Origin: Thermocladium modestius JCM 10088
Lineage (GTDB): Archaea; Thermoproteota; Thermoprotei; Thermoproteales; Thermocladiaceae
Length of the DNA stretch: 64,000 nucleotides
Assembly: GCA_001315925.1 (NCBI GenBank)
Contig: BBBF01000002.1
Span: 1 to 64,000, forward strand
Reading direction: 5' to 3'
Under the pieces are notes generated by a model. That model had not been told where the DNA came from and searched no databases. It was given only the letters and a program-made list of their open reading frames with translations. Position 1 is the stretch's first letter. Each line of letters starts with the position of its first letter. Below, one piece after another: positions 10,102-19,829 of this stretch. The position numbers and the translations under genes were made by a program.

Positions 10102-10940
10102 CCTTACCCACCCCCCCTCTCCCCCCCCTCAATACCAAAAGGAGAAGCACCGCCGGCACGGTTGCCATTAATGTCAACACGGCTGCCATGACCTCCCCCC
10201 CTCCTGAGAAATTGCCCATGAAGAACATCATTAGGTAAACCAGGAGAGGTAGGGTGGTGGAGGAGTAACCGGGTCCTCCCTGAGTTAATATGAATGGAGT
10301 GTCGAAATTGCCCATAGAAAGGACCAACGTTATCAGAAAAGCCGTTAGAATGCTTTTAAACGAATATGGGATCACTATTTGGGAGTAGTATTGGGACATG
10401 GTAGCTCCATCAACCATGGATATCTCTTTTAGTTCCTTGTTGATGGATTTGAAGCCGGACAGTATTATCAAGTATGCAAATGATACGGAGCTCCATATTC
10501 CAACGATGATGACTCCCCCCCATATGGAGAAGTTGGGCACGGTTATCATATCTATCGGCTTTAAGTGCAGTATGGAGAAGACGTAATATATCGGTCCATA
10601 TCTGGCGTCGAATATGGTTCTCCACACGAGGGTAGATGCGGTGAATGGTATGGTGAAGGGAAGCAAGATGAGGAGGGAAAGGGGGGGAGTTTGCCACTTG
10701 TCCGGCAAACTATCCACTCTCACCGCTAATGCCAACGCCATTAAGACCGCAAATACGGCCACCGATATGGAGAATACCAGCGTGTTGATCAGTGAGATAT
10801 TGAATATATTGATTGGAAAACCATGCAAGACCCCCCCCTAAAATTTGCCCCCCCACCAAATAAAAGGTAGCCAGCATCGGTATGAGGCCGAACCCCCCCA
10901 CCACATAGGCGACGTATGGCCATAGCCAAGTCCTATTCAT
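10088..10940 (-). CDS. ABC transporter permease, MalF/GlcT type (frameshifted)
   Basis: The second permease of the carbohydrate-type importer. The N-terminal frame (MNRTWLWPYVAYVVGGFGLI) holds the first membrane segment and breaks at paired C8 and C7 runs near 10831-10854. The main frame carries five more segments and the EAA loop KELKEISMVDGATMSQYYSQ. Hydrophobicity and length (about 280 residues) fit the MalF-like group with six membrane spans. C-terminal Gly-rich stretches come from further tracts. It sits between the solute-binding protein gene and the MalG-type permease on one strand, the usual order of these operons. Confidence 0.85.
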
Positions 10941-10994
10941 TGGAACGACCCATAAAATGATTATTTTAATGTTTTATTTTCTAAAATTATCGCA

Positions 10995-12470
10995 TTAGCT
11001 GCTGCAGGGACCGTAGGTCTGCACTAGGTCGCTGGTCCATGATTGCGCAGCTTGCTTCAGCGCGGCTTGAGCGCTCTCCGTTCCCAGCAAGTAATTGTAA
11101 ACCTGCGAATTAAACTGTGGTATTAGATCAGTGTATGTTATGGGTATGTTGGGTGGATTAGCCCATGCATTCAAGGCAGCCTCGTATATTCCCTTTATTA
11201 TTAATCTATCGTGAAGCGGTATGCTGCTATTGGAGAGCAATGCGTTGGTCGCCATCTTGGATACGGGGAACTTATGGAAGAGTAGGTAGGCATCCTCCTG
11301 CATTTGAGGCGATACTAGAAAGGCCAGGAACTCCGCGGCTGCTTGCTGGTGCAGGGAGTACTTGCTAATGCCCAGGAAGTCCGTGCCGGTCTCGGCATAT
11401 CCACCGGGAAGCGGAGCAACCAGCGTCTGGTTGTAGGCAGATGAAGAGAGATACGATAATTGCGTGCTGAACATGAATGCGCCTGGGGCGCCTCCCTCGT
11501 ATAAGTTGGGCAAATTGTCGTATTCCACGACGGTCACGTTAGGCGGCGGCTCGTATGAGACCAACTGGCCGTAAACCTCCAATGCTTGCAACCCGCTGGT
11601 GGAGTTAAATGATGGCAGTGGATAGGAGCAACCGGGGGCTGGCTTGCCCATGAACATTATATTAAATGTTGGAACGCCTCCCACATTTCCCTGGTTTAAC
11701 GTGGAATTCCTGGCGTAGAACCATCCATACACGGCTGGGAATGCGTCTATTATCCCGTGGGCAGCATGATCGTCTATTAATAAGCCCGTCTTCGTTATTC
11801 CATTACTTGTCAAGAATTTATCTACCTCTAATACGGTCGTCCAGTTCTGCCAAGTCTGGGGGGGATTAAATTCAGCTCCATACTGGGATTGGAATTCGTT
11901 GGCCAACGTTGGATTATCGAAGATGGTGGAGTTATACGCCAGCAGATAAACCGCCGTCTCGTACACTATGCCTATATACTCCTCTTGACCTGTGGTGGTG
12001 TTAAAGTACAAGCCGCCAAATGCTTCCTGGGGGGGCTGTATTATATCGCTCATATTGAACATATTGAGATAAGGAGCTAAATTGACTAAATACGGCGCAA
12101 CCCTCAATGCTGATGTAGAGGTAAACCCAATTATATCATATTGTGTGGAATGGGCCTCCAAGGCCGTGAGTTCCACGGTTATATAGTTGCTGAATGGTTC
12201 TTGAATAACCTTTACGGATATATTGGGATGTAGTTTATGGAACTCATTGCCGGCATATTGAATGAATTGTGCAGATTCGCCGGAGAAGGTCACCACGGTC
12301 AAGGTTATGTTGGATGAGCTGACGGCAGCCGGCGAGGTGGTGGTCGATGTCGAGGATGTCGGAGAAACGGGATGTTTGCTTGTCCCAACATAGTATGCGG
12401 CGATCGCTATGACTAGAACTACTATCACCACGATAGCTATTAAGAGGGGGGGACGATTTACTCCTCTCAT
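10995..12470 (-). CDS. Extracellular solute-binding protein of a sugar-type ABC importer
   Basis: A 491-residue secreted or membrane-tethered binding protein. Residues 1-30 are a hydrophobic N-terminal anchor (LLIAIVVIVVLVIAIAAYYVG), followed by a Ser/Thr-rich linker like the glycosylated linkers of crenarchaeal binding proteins. The body (about residue 55 onward: ITLTVVTFSGESAQFIQYAG) has the layout of extracellular solute-binding protein family 1, with many NxS/T sites. It is the only large gene of the transporter that is intact. Several G/C tracts fall as whole codons (Pro-Pro, Gly-Gly). A minus-strand TATA-like box TATTTAAAT lies about 25 nt before the ATG. The substrate is probably a sugar or oligosaccharide, by family only. 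Confidence 0.88.
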   Translation of the reverse strand: MRGVNRPPLLIAIVVIVVLVIAIAAYYVGTSKHPVSPTSSTSTTTSPAAVSSSNITLTVVTFSGESAQFIQYAGNEFHKLHPNISVKVIQEPFSNYITVELTALEAHSTQYDIIGFTSTSALRVAPYLVNLAPYLNMFNMSDIIQPPQEAFGGLYFNTTTGQEEYIGIVYETAVYLLAYNSTIFDNPTLANEFQSQYGAEFNPPQTWQNWTTVLEVDKFLTSNGITKTGLLIDDHAAHGIIDAFPAVYGWFYARNSTLNQGNVGGVPTFNIMFMGKPAPGCSYPLPSFNSTSGLQALEVYGQLVSYEPPPNVTVVEYDNLPNLYEGGAPGAFMFSTQLSYLSSSAYNQTLVAPLPGGYAETGTDFLGISKYSLHQQAAAEFLAFLVSPQMQEDAYLLFHKFPVSKMATNALLSNSSIPLHDRLIIKGIYEAALNAWANPPNIPITYTDLIPQFNSQVYNYLLGTESAQAALKQAAQSWTSDLVQTYGPCSS

Positions 12471-12490
12471 GATATTACCTCAAAAACGAC

Positions 12491-12499
12491 CCATTTAAA
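12491..12499 (-). promoter_or_regulatory. TATA box of the ABC importer operon
   Basis: TATTTAAAT on the minus strand sits about 25 nt before the binding-protein start codon, so the binding protein and both permeases can be transcribed from here. Confidence 0.55.
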
Positions 12500-12651
12500 T
12501 ACCTATTTTCAGTATATTCCTATCAATATATATTAGAATATATGTAAATGATAATATTAAAGATAATTGAATAGCTATAAGTTCAATGCAAGACCGTTAG
12601 GATAACTCGATGCGATATGCTTAATAATAACGACAGCTATGCCAGATCATT

Positions 12652-12963
12652 ATGGCAGCTGACAAATACATGAACCTGGCCTTAATAGTTAGCGTGGTCG
12701 CGGCAGCGTTAATAGAAGTGGCACTGGCATTTATTTACTTCGTGGGAATATATGGAATATTCAATTGGCCATATATATCGATCTTAATAGTGCTATTATT
12801 ACTGGGTTTTCCGGCCTATTATGGCTATTCCAAGTCAACCAAGCATGCAATGAGCTTCATTCGATACGCCACTCCCTTGGCATTGATTTTAGCAATAATA
12901 GGACTGATTTTGGGCCACATGCATGAATTCTCGGGCATAATTTCGCTTTTTCTGGCTACATAA
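12652..12963 (+). CDS. Small membrane protein, three predicted membrane segments
   Basis: A 103-residue hydrophobic protein with membrane segments at about residues 8-30, 37-55 and 70-90, and a short His/Glu-containing extracytoplasmic stretch near the end (GHMHEF). No family was recognised. It is followed 32 nt later by another small membrane protein gene and then by alba. A TATA-like TTAATAATA lies about 28-35 nt upstream. The frame is intact and free of G/C tracts. Confidence 0.6.
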   Translation: MAADKYMNLALIVSVVAAALIEVALAFIYFVGIYGIFNWPYISILIVLLLLGFPAYYGYSKSTKHAMSFIRYATPLALILAIIGLILGHMHEFSGIISLFLAT

Positions 12964-12995
12964 TAGAGGAGGCCACGGGGGGGATATTGTTAAGG

Positions 12996-13178
12996 ATGGA
13001 TTTCAGGGAATTCAGCAAGACTTGGACAGACGTGTTTGCGGTGGGCATGAGCATATTCGTGGTTTCTATACTATTAGTGCTCATATCCACCAAGCTGGTC
13101 GTGATACCAATGATAGGGGACGCCATAAAAGGATTGGGAATATACATGATATATTCTGCGGCAAATGCCAACAACTAA
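12996..13178 (+). CDS. Small membrane protein, about 60 residues
   Basis: A short protein starting MDFREFSKTWTDVF with one or two hydrophobic segments (VGMSIFVVSILLVLIS and IKGLGIYMIYSAA). No family was recognised. I prefer ATG 12996 to the upstream in-frame TTG at 12987. Together with the preceding gene it looks like a two-gene unit of small membrane proteins. Confidence 0.5.
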   Translation: MDFREFSKTWTDVFAVGMSIFVVSILLVLISTKLVVIPMIGDAIKGLGIYMIYSAANANN

Positions 13179-13321
13179 CCATTAATTGATGGTGGCTCAC
13201 TTTGAATGCGGGTAACTAATGTAATGTATTTTTCCATTGTCATGAATCGACTGAAAGGTGATTTTAAGCCACATGGTTCTGTAATTAACAAGGCTTTGGG
13301 CATCAATTTGGAACGCAATGC

Positions 13322-13328
13322 TTTAAAA
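13322..13328 (+). promoter_or_regulatory. TATA box of alba
   Basis: TTTAAAA about 31-37 nt ahead of ATG 13359 marks the alba start. It argues against the longer open frame beginning at 13206. Confidence 0.55.
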
Positions 13329-13358
13329 GGGTTATGGGTAGGAGAGAGCGGACAGCAT

Positions 13359-13649
13359 ATGGCGTCTCCACAAGAAGCTACGATACTGGTAGGAAAGAAA
13401 CCAACCACGAACTACGTAATAGCAACGGTGATGCAGTTCAACCAGGGCAGCAAGAGGGTTACCCTGAAGGCAAGGGGGGGCGGAGCTATAGCCAGGGCAG
13501 TGTCCGCCGCCATAATGGTAAGGGATAGGTTCCTTCAAGGCCAAGTTGATATAAAGGAGACCAGGATATCCAGCGACAGAGTTCAAGGGCAAGGCGGAAA
13601 GGACAGGAACGTCGCTGCAATAGAGATAGTTCTCGAGAAGAAGCAGTGA
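13359..13649 (+). CDS. alba: Alba DNA/RNA-binding chromatin protein
   Basis: An abundant archaeal chromatin protein that dimerises and binds double-stranded DNA and RNA. MASPQEATILVGKKPTTNYV is the typical N-terminus with the conserved KKP motif (lysines 15-16 in usual numbering). The family's GSKRVTLKARG-GAIARAV and IDIKETRISSDRV-like segments are present. A G7 run inside the ARG-GAIARAV loop adds one glycine in frame (Alba usually has KARGxAIxxAV). The open frame extends upstream to 13206, but the promoter and family length place the start at 13359, giving 96 residues. Confidence 0.92.
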   Translation: MASPQEATILVGKKPTTNYVIATVMQFNQGSKRVTLKARGGGAIARAVSAAIMVRDRFLQGQVDIKETRISSDRVQGQGGKDRNVAAIEIVLEKKQ

Positions 13650-13759
13650 AGGATTAAAATAAATAGAATGGGCTCAACTTTGGATTGTTTTGCTGCACTT
13701 TGGTCCTGGTTAATGATAATTCCCCCCCTTATGGGAGGCCATGAATAAATATATTTAGC

Positions 13760-14844
13760 TCACTTTGATATAATTTCTGCGCCAGATGATGTGACGAGTA
13801 TCATGTCCTCTATTCTGACCCCCCCACTCTATCCCTTATATAGACGCCGGGTTCTATGGTTATCACTTGGTTCTCGTGGAGCACGTCATCGCTGCTTGGG
13901 CTGACGAATGGTTTCTCGTGGACTTCCACCCCCCCCACTCCGTGACCTAAGCTGTGCATGAAGTACTTGGAGAATCCATATTCTTCCAGCACCTTTCTTG
14001 CCACGGCATCGACATCCCTAGCCTTTGCTCCTGGTCTCACGGCCTTTATTGCTTGATCGTGTGCATCCTTAACGGCATGGTATACATCCATTGCGAATTT
14101 ATCGCTTTCCTCCAATAACATGGTTCTGGTTATATCGGCACAATATAGCCTATACCTGGCGCCTATATCCATCACCACCGCCTCAGTCTTGTCTATCATC
14201 TTGTCACTGTAGGTGTGATGGGGGGCTTTGCCCCATTCCTTCCCGATCCTATTATGGGTTCGAATGCAACTCCATCGCTCCCCCCTTTTCTATCATGTGC
14301 CTATAAATAGATGCCGCTACATCCCTTTCCCTCCTGCCATGCAGTCCCTCCTCTAATACATCGCCGAGGGACTCCAGTGTTATCTTGGCGGCCCTCCTCA
14401 TGAGATCTAGCTCTTGTTGGGTTTTGATGCTCCTGGCATCCAGTATCTTTTCGCGGACATCTATTATAGCTGCATTAGGTGCCTTGCTTCTCACCTCGCT
14501 TATCAACCAATTCCTCGTATCGTCGACCTCTATCACCTTATTTCCTCCTCCTATCAGCATTCTCATCAATTCCTCCCTATCTATCATTTTTATATCGTCG
14601 GGAGCATTCATCTTATATGAGGCGTAGCCCAGCACAGTTACGTCACTTTCCAACATCTCCCTTGCTCTATAGTAGTCGAGCACCGGCGCTATAACGGTGA
14701 TGGAGTCCCTAGTAGCGATTGTGGCGAATGCATCTTCATAGCCCAGCAGATAACCCATATCATAGGGATCCGTCAATATCAATTCATCCGCCCCCCCTCT
14801 TCATCTATCAATCTAAGCATTGCATCTAGTTTTTGCTTAATCAT
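13760..14844 (-). CDS. M24 metallopeptidase, Xaa-Pro dipeptidase type (multiple frameshifts)
   Basis: A cytosolic creatinase/prolidase-fold peptidase that cleaves Xaa-Pro dipeptides using two metal ions. The five expected metal ligands are visible across frames: VVMDIGA (Asp), DITRTM (Asp), HSLGHGVGG (His), ITIEPGVY (Glu) and VRIED (Glu). The N-terminal creatinase-like domain begins MIKQKLDAMLRLIDEEG. At least four G/C tracts break it: near 14801 (G7, G5 restores EEGADELILTDP), near 14281 (G6, G4 restores KGSDGVAFEPIIGSG), near 14221 (C6, C4 restores KPHHTYSDKMIDK) and near 13820 (G7 before VRIEDMILV). Total length about 355 residues, normal for the family. A minus-strand A/T-rich box at about 14862-14873 is a candidate promoter. 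Confidence 0.88.
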
Positions 14845-14929
14845 GCGTTAAGTGTGAGGGGTTTATTTTAATCTTTTCTTGCATTCCCGTCGAAGAAGCC
14901 CTTCCGAGGATGTCTGAGGTTTTTAACAA

Positions 14930-16004
14930 TCACTTTTCGCGTTTTCCATCTATGAAATCGTCAACCCATGCCTTGGCCACGTCGGGTGGGGGGGCATGTA
15001 CTGGCGGGTTCTTGAACGCCCATGCAGTGACGCTATACAGAGGACCACCCACCTCTCTGTCAAGGGCAAGCCTGGTTAGCCTCAATACATCCACCGTTAT
15101 GCCGGCGTTGTTCCAGGGATCATGCACTTCCAGCATTACCTCCATTCTAACCGGCACTCCTGCAAGGCCTTGCGCCTCTATTAAGGTATGGGCTATTTTC
15201 CTGCTCTTCAGGAACGGTATGTATGCAACCGGCGATATGTATGCATCGAATTGTTGATCCTCTGCCATCCTCTTCACCGCCTCGGTCTTGGTCTTCTCCT
15301 TCTGACCCTTTCTATACGATAGGTTCAAGAAATCAGGCGTTCCTCCCACGTTTATTTGGTAGGTATCCACTATCTTAACGCCCCTGATCTCCAGTAGGTG
15401 CACCAGCGTCTTGTGTAGGATGGTTGCCCCTATTTGGTTCTGTATATCATCGCCCAGCAATGGCAGGCCTGCCCCCCTCGAATTTTTCCTGCCACTCCCT
15501 CGATACTGCTATTTGGGAGGGCATGGCATTTATGTAGGCCGCTCCAGCCTTAAGAGCCGCCTCCGCGTATGCCTCGCTTGCCTTTTGGGATCCGTGGGCA
15601 GGTAACTAATCAATATCTGGGCGTCGCTTGCCTTCAGTTCGTTGACAACATCATCCAAGGAACCCTCTACAATGGGCACTGCGTTGCCCCCCCTGAGTTC
15701 GGGCGCAATGCCGTCTAATAGCGGGCCGGCCTTGACGGGTACGCCCACCTTGCCCACATCCGTTACCTTGTATGCATTATTTGGAGGGGGGCAAATATGG
15801 CCTCTCCCAGGTCCTTTCCTACTTTTCTGGCATCAACGTCGAACGCCGCCACGAACTTTATGTCTTGGATCTTGTATCCATTTATGGATTTATAGGCCAC
15901 GCCCGTCGCTCCTCCTCCCGTTGAGAGTAGTAAGTAACGCCCTGAACCAATGCGGATGCGCAGTTGCCCACGCCCGCTATGGCTACCTTTATATTGGACT
16001 TCAT
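14930..16004 (-). CDS. ino1: Inositol-1-phosphate synthase (frameshifted)
   Basis: Converts glucose-6-phosphate to inositol-1-phosphate with NAD. In archaea this feeds inositol phospholipid headgroups and sometimes compatible solutes. It belongs to the mycobacterial-type branch: [18 protein letters not shown] (NAD-binding start), [30 protein letters not shown]-like [27 protein letters not shown] and [11 protein letters not shown]. Breaks occur near 15930 (between QGVTYY and [11 protein letters not shown], not at a long tract), near 15786 (six-G run before the [12 protein letters not shown] segment), near 15690 and near 15475 (C6 in [15 protein letters not shown]). Length is about 350 residues as expected. 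The start codon lies opposite the tmk promoter region, so the two genes are divergent. Confidence 0.9.
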
Positions 16005-16020
16005 GGCCTCCGTTATATTA

Positions 16021-16062
16021 ACAACTGTTAATAAATTTTACTATTAATAGCTGTTAATAGTG
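16021..16062. promoter_or_regulatory. Divergent ino1/tmk control region with repeated TTAATA/GTTAAT motifs
   Basis: Between the divergent starts is an A/T-rich block with imperfect inverted copies of AACAACTGTTAATAA and TAATAGCTGTTAATAG. The minus-strand TATA-like AAATTTATTAAC (16030-16041) lies about 26-37 nt from the ino1 start. The repeated CTGTTAATA units could be operator half-sites for a shared regulator. Confidence 0.45.
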
Positions 16063-16094
16063 GGTCCAAACCTAAAAACCCGGACACAGCATCC

Positions 16095-16731
16095 GTGGGG
16101 GGGATGGCATATTCGTCGCAATAGAAGGCATAGATGGAAGCGGTAAGTCAACTATAGTTTCCTCCGCCGTCTCCAAGTTAAGGGAAATGGCTTCTCCATA
16201 TACGCCACCAAGGAACCCTCCAGCAGCGAGGTGGGGGGGAGGCTCATTCGATCGTGGGCCCTCAAGAAGGAGACTCAAATGCCCCCATCCATCCATCTAT
16301 GCACTGCTCTTCGCAGCGGATAGAACCATACATTACATGACCGAGGTATCTCCGGCTTTGGCCGTTAACGACGTAGTCATCAGCGAGAGATACATGGAGT
16401 CCACAATAGCTTATCAAGGCGCCCTTGGGCTGTCCATTGATTGGCTAATAAGTTTGCACAAATACATCCCCCCCGATCCGATATAGTGATAATACTTGAC
16501 TTAGATGTAGATGAAGCAATGCGTAGGTTGGAGAGGAGAGGCGACTTGGAGGTATTCGAGAGAAGGACCGTGTTGGAGAAGGTAAGGAACATATTCCTAG
16601 AGAGGGCCCACGAGAATGGATATGCGGTGGTGGATGCATCTAAGAGGCCGGAGGAAGTGACCTTGGACGTGGTGAACATCATATCCAAGGCCCTTTATGA
16701 CCGCGGCGGCCCACGTAGGATAAAGCCATGA
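16095..16731 (+). CDS. tmk: Thymidylate kinase (frameshifted)
   Basis: Phosphorylates dTMP to dTDP for DNA synthesis. P-loop FVAIEGIDGSGKST, the ERYMESTIAYQ segment (DRY/ERY dTMP-binding motif) and ILDLDVDEAMRRLERRG all match Tmk. The start is GTG 16095: a G7 run directly after it should be G5 to read VGDGIFVAIEG. Other breaks are a missing G near 16189 (GGG expected for EMGFSIYATKEPSSSEVGRL), a change around 16280 before PSIYALLFAADRT, and a C7 run near 16470 (C5 restores KYIPRSDIVIILDL). The product would be about 205 residues, normal length. The gene is convergent with the long surface-protein gene and overlaps its 3' end by about 50 nt. Confidence 0.9.
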
Positions 16732-18813
16732 TTAAGGCAACGGCGGATCCCGCTGCCAAGCCCGCGGCCACCCCCCCACTCCAATCCTCGTTATCCCGCT
16801 GCTCCGGGAATCGGACGGAACCGTTAAGTTGGTGGAATTAATTAAGGAGAGCAATGCATTTTCATCCACCACAGCCGGGAGATTTACAATGAATGATTGC
16901 GTCACCACCACGTCCAATGAGTATGGAGCTGTGGTGTTTATCACTAAATAGCTCTCCAATTCCCTTTGAAGCCCAGTTAAGCTCTCCAATTCATACTCGT
17001 ATTTAGCCATGGATAATGATGCATTGGCTCTTTCGCTTCCTATGGATCCATTTATGGCCAGCTTGAGATTCAGCAAGGTCTCGCTCACGTTGAAGTACAT
17101 CCTGAGCGCCTCCAAGGAAGCATTGCTCAACTCCTCCGCGGTCCTCATCAACGTAGTGGAATCCGCGGTTGAATTCCCGTACACAGGCGCCGCCAGCCCC
17201 ACGGCATTCGTAGCATTGGCTAACGCGCCGTGAAGCGATGCCAGCGATGAATTTAATGCCTTTTGCGTTGCGCCGAGGGCCTTGTATAATATGAAGAGGG
17301 AGGAATTCGCGTTGGAGAGCGAGTCGCTTATGTTAGTTAAGGTCGACGTCAGCTGCACCCCCCCGCGTTGGCTCAATTGATTGCCCACGCCCGTCAGCTC
17401 TGTCTCCATCGTGCTCAGCTCGGCGTTAGTTATGGCTATGTTCTGCCTAACCCCCCCGCCTAGCTCCGTTAACAATAGGCCTAGCGTGGTGGATATGGAG
17501 GTCTTGGCCGCCGAGATTGCTGCCAGCATGGCCAACCTTTGAGTTGAGTTTATATTGCTCTCGTTTATCAATGTCTCCAAATAATTCAACTCCGACGTTA
17601 TATTGAGGTATGTGGAATATAGGGCATTGTATTGCGTGTTAACGGTAGCCGATAATTGCTTTAACGCAAATTGAGCGTTGGCTAGGGTGGAGTTAGCCGA
17701 GTTCACTACCCCCCCATATGCATATATTATATCGGATGTGCTCTCCCTCTGAAGCGTGTTTATCTCCCTTATTATGTTGCTCACGTTATTCATGACCCGT
17801 AATGTGGCTTCCTTGAGCTGGGGCACCGTGTAATTCAATTGATAAAGGGCGGAATATTCAAGCTGAACAGCCCCCCCTGAGCTCCTCGGCCTGCAGTTGA
17901 ATCAATCGCTCTATAGCAGTGGTTTCATTTACTTGCGCCGCGGAGAACTTGAAGATATTGGCGGTGTAGTTAAGCATAGTGGATAAATCGTAGAGCTCCG
18001 TCAGCAACTCCGTGGAATTGCCCAATAAGTCATTGTACTTTCCATAATTGCTCAGTTGAGCAATGGTGGAGTTCAGTTTAGCTATCGCTTGGGATAGGTA
18101 CTTCGAATAAAGCCCAGTGTCCAAAGTGGATACTATCACCACGGGCTGAAGCCTTATGCTCCTCCACGGCCCTAAATTGGTTATTCTGTAGTCCACGGTT
18201 AGATTGTAATTGCCAGATGATTGCCAGTAGACCAGGCTTGTGGAGCCAAGCGTTGCGAACCCGCTGGGGGGGGTTTGAGTATAAGAGTAGGCCACTCCAT
18301 CCTGCTTCACTAAATAAATGCTGTTGGTGGGAGGAACGGGCGACTCACTCATCAACCCAAATATAGTTGAACCAAGGTACCGTTGCCTCCGTTTATTATG
18401 GAGGAATCATACGACGTGGAGTTCACCAGTAACGTCTGGTTTAAGTCAATTATGTTGATGGAGTAGAGCGGATTGGTGAACTGGACCTGAACGCTTGCTT
18501 CCCCGTATGCCGGCACTGTTATGTTCCAATATACCAGATCACCGCTTACTGTGGAATTACCGCTGGAGTACGTTATGGTGGAATAGGGAGGCAGTTTGAA
18601 GCCTATTATCAATTGCTGGGGATAGCTGGAATTGCTGACGGCCTGCGCCGTGTATATTATGGAGGCGCTGGTTCCCTGACCAGGCGAGTAAGTAACTTGG
18701 TAATTAACTGTGTACGTTATCGAAAAACCCGCGTGCAGCACCAGCGCTACGCTAATCGCCGCCAACAATGCTGGAAATAACGCTGAGCTCAGCCTCGATC
18801 CTATCCACCTCAT
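16679..18813 (-). CDS. Large two-anchor surface protein paired with a LolD-type ATPase (frameshifted)
   Basis: About 710 residues once joined. The N-terminus is a hydrophobic anchor or signal (ALFPALLAAISVALVLHAG). Next is a beta-rich ectodomain with many NxS/T sites, then a ~350-residue mostly helical region rich in Asn, Ser, Leu and Ala that probably forms long coiled or helical-bundle stalks. The normal C-terminal frame, restored by reading G5 instead of G7 near 16771, ends in a membrane helix (GVAAGLAAGSAVALIMALSYV) and a basic tail. Frames also break near 18352 and at the C6 run near 17871. It starts inside the end of the ABC ATPase gene (62 nt overlap), so the two are translationally coupled. 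No known family was recognised. It may be the membrane partner of that ATPase although it lacks the usual four-helix FtsX/MacB permease layout. Confidence 0.7.
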
Positions 18814-19599
18814 TGGATGCGCCGATTCTCTTGTTAACTAATAAATCTATGTCCAAACACCTCTTATATGCGGCGGCCGCCCTCCTAATATCCACCGCAT
18901 CCGCTCGCACCTCCGCGGAACCGCCCTCGCTTAGCTTTCCATTTCTAAGCGTTACTACCCTCTTGCCTATCCGCGCCACATCCGGGTTGTGAGTGGCTAT
19001 TATGAAGGTCTTCCCCAAGGCATTTATGGCTCGTATTATGGATAAAAGCTGGGCTGCGCTGACCGCATCTATTGCGCCCGTGGGTTCATCCATTATTATG
19101 AAGGAGGGATCCATGCCCATAGCCCGCGCAACGGCGACCCTCTGCTGCTGGCCGCCCGATAGCTGTGTGGGCTTGTTTCCTGCCCTATCTCCCACCCCCC
19201 CACGAGCTCCAGCAATAGCCTGGCCTTGGTCTCCGCCTCCTCCCTGGAGTAAAGGCCGCTCATCAACATGGGCAGCTCCACGTTCTCCAGCGCAGTCAGG
19301 TTTTGGAGCAAGTTATATTGCTGAAAGACGAATCCAATCCTCCTCAACCTGAACCTCGTTAAATCCTCCTCATCCATCTCCGTGACGTCTGATCCCTCTA
19401 CGATTACCTTACCCGCCGTGGGTTTATCCAGGGTCCCCATTATGTTGAGGAGGGTAGTCTTTCCACTGCCGCTCGGTCCCATTACCACCACTATCTCTCC
19501 TCTCTCCACGCTGAGGTTAACCTCCATCAATGCATCCACGTATACCGACTCCGATAGGCGATATCGCTTGCTTACATTAATCAATTCTATGACGGCCAC
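18752..19599 (-). CDS. ABC ATPase, LolD/MacB-FtsE type (frameshifted)
   Basis: A nucleotide-binding subunit of the LolD/MacB/FtsE type. Walker A is MGPSGSGKTTLLN, followed by the subfamily-typical DVTEMDEEDLTRFRLRRIGFVFQQYNLL (Q-loop), signature [15 protein letters not shown], Walker B FIIMDEPTGAID and His switch ATHNPDVA. A C7/G7 run near 19195 splits the frame; G5 restores LELVGVGDRAGNKPTQLSGGQ. A C-terminal extension of ~60 residues (RRAAAAYKRCLDIDLLVNKRIG...) is longer than in LolD. Such ATPases drive lipoprotein extraction, peptide efflux or mechanotransmission through two-component permeases. Here the only coupled gene encodes the two-anchor surface protein. Confidence 0.88.
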
Positions 19600-19801
19600 A
19601 CGTAAACCCCGCTATCCAATCAATAAAAACCTTGCACCCTCCCTATCGCCGCTTGGCATTTATGGTCCTCATTGACGGCCCGCTTTGACGCCGGCATTAA
19701 TTAGATGAACTAAGTGGCGCTCAAGAGGAGTCGTCATGAGACGCCATATTAGATAATATAATGTAATGCTCCCAGCGGGAGGGGGAGTTCCTCCCATAAC
19801 G

Positions 19802-19807
19802 TTAAAA
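19802..19807 (+). promoter_or_regulatory. TATA-like box of the SLOG-family gene
   Basis: TTAAAA lies 23-28 nt ahead of the GTG start at 19830, consistent with a leaderless mRNA. The preceding ~200 nt hold no gene. Confidence 0.5.
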
Positions 19808-19829
19808 GCCTCTCCGCTCGATTTCAAGC

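Noticed and set aside
10614-10841. Plus-strand open frames within the permease and binding-protein genes
   Set aside because: They are shadows of well-supported minus-strand transporter genes.
13206-13358. N-terminal extension of Alba
   Set aside because: The frame is open, but the family length and a TATA box at 13322-13328 place the start at 13359.
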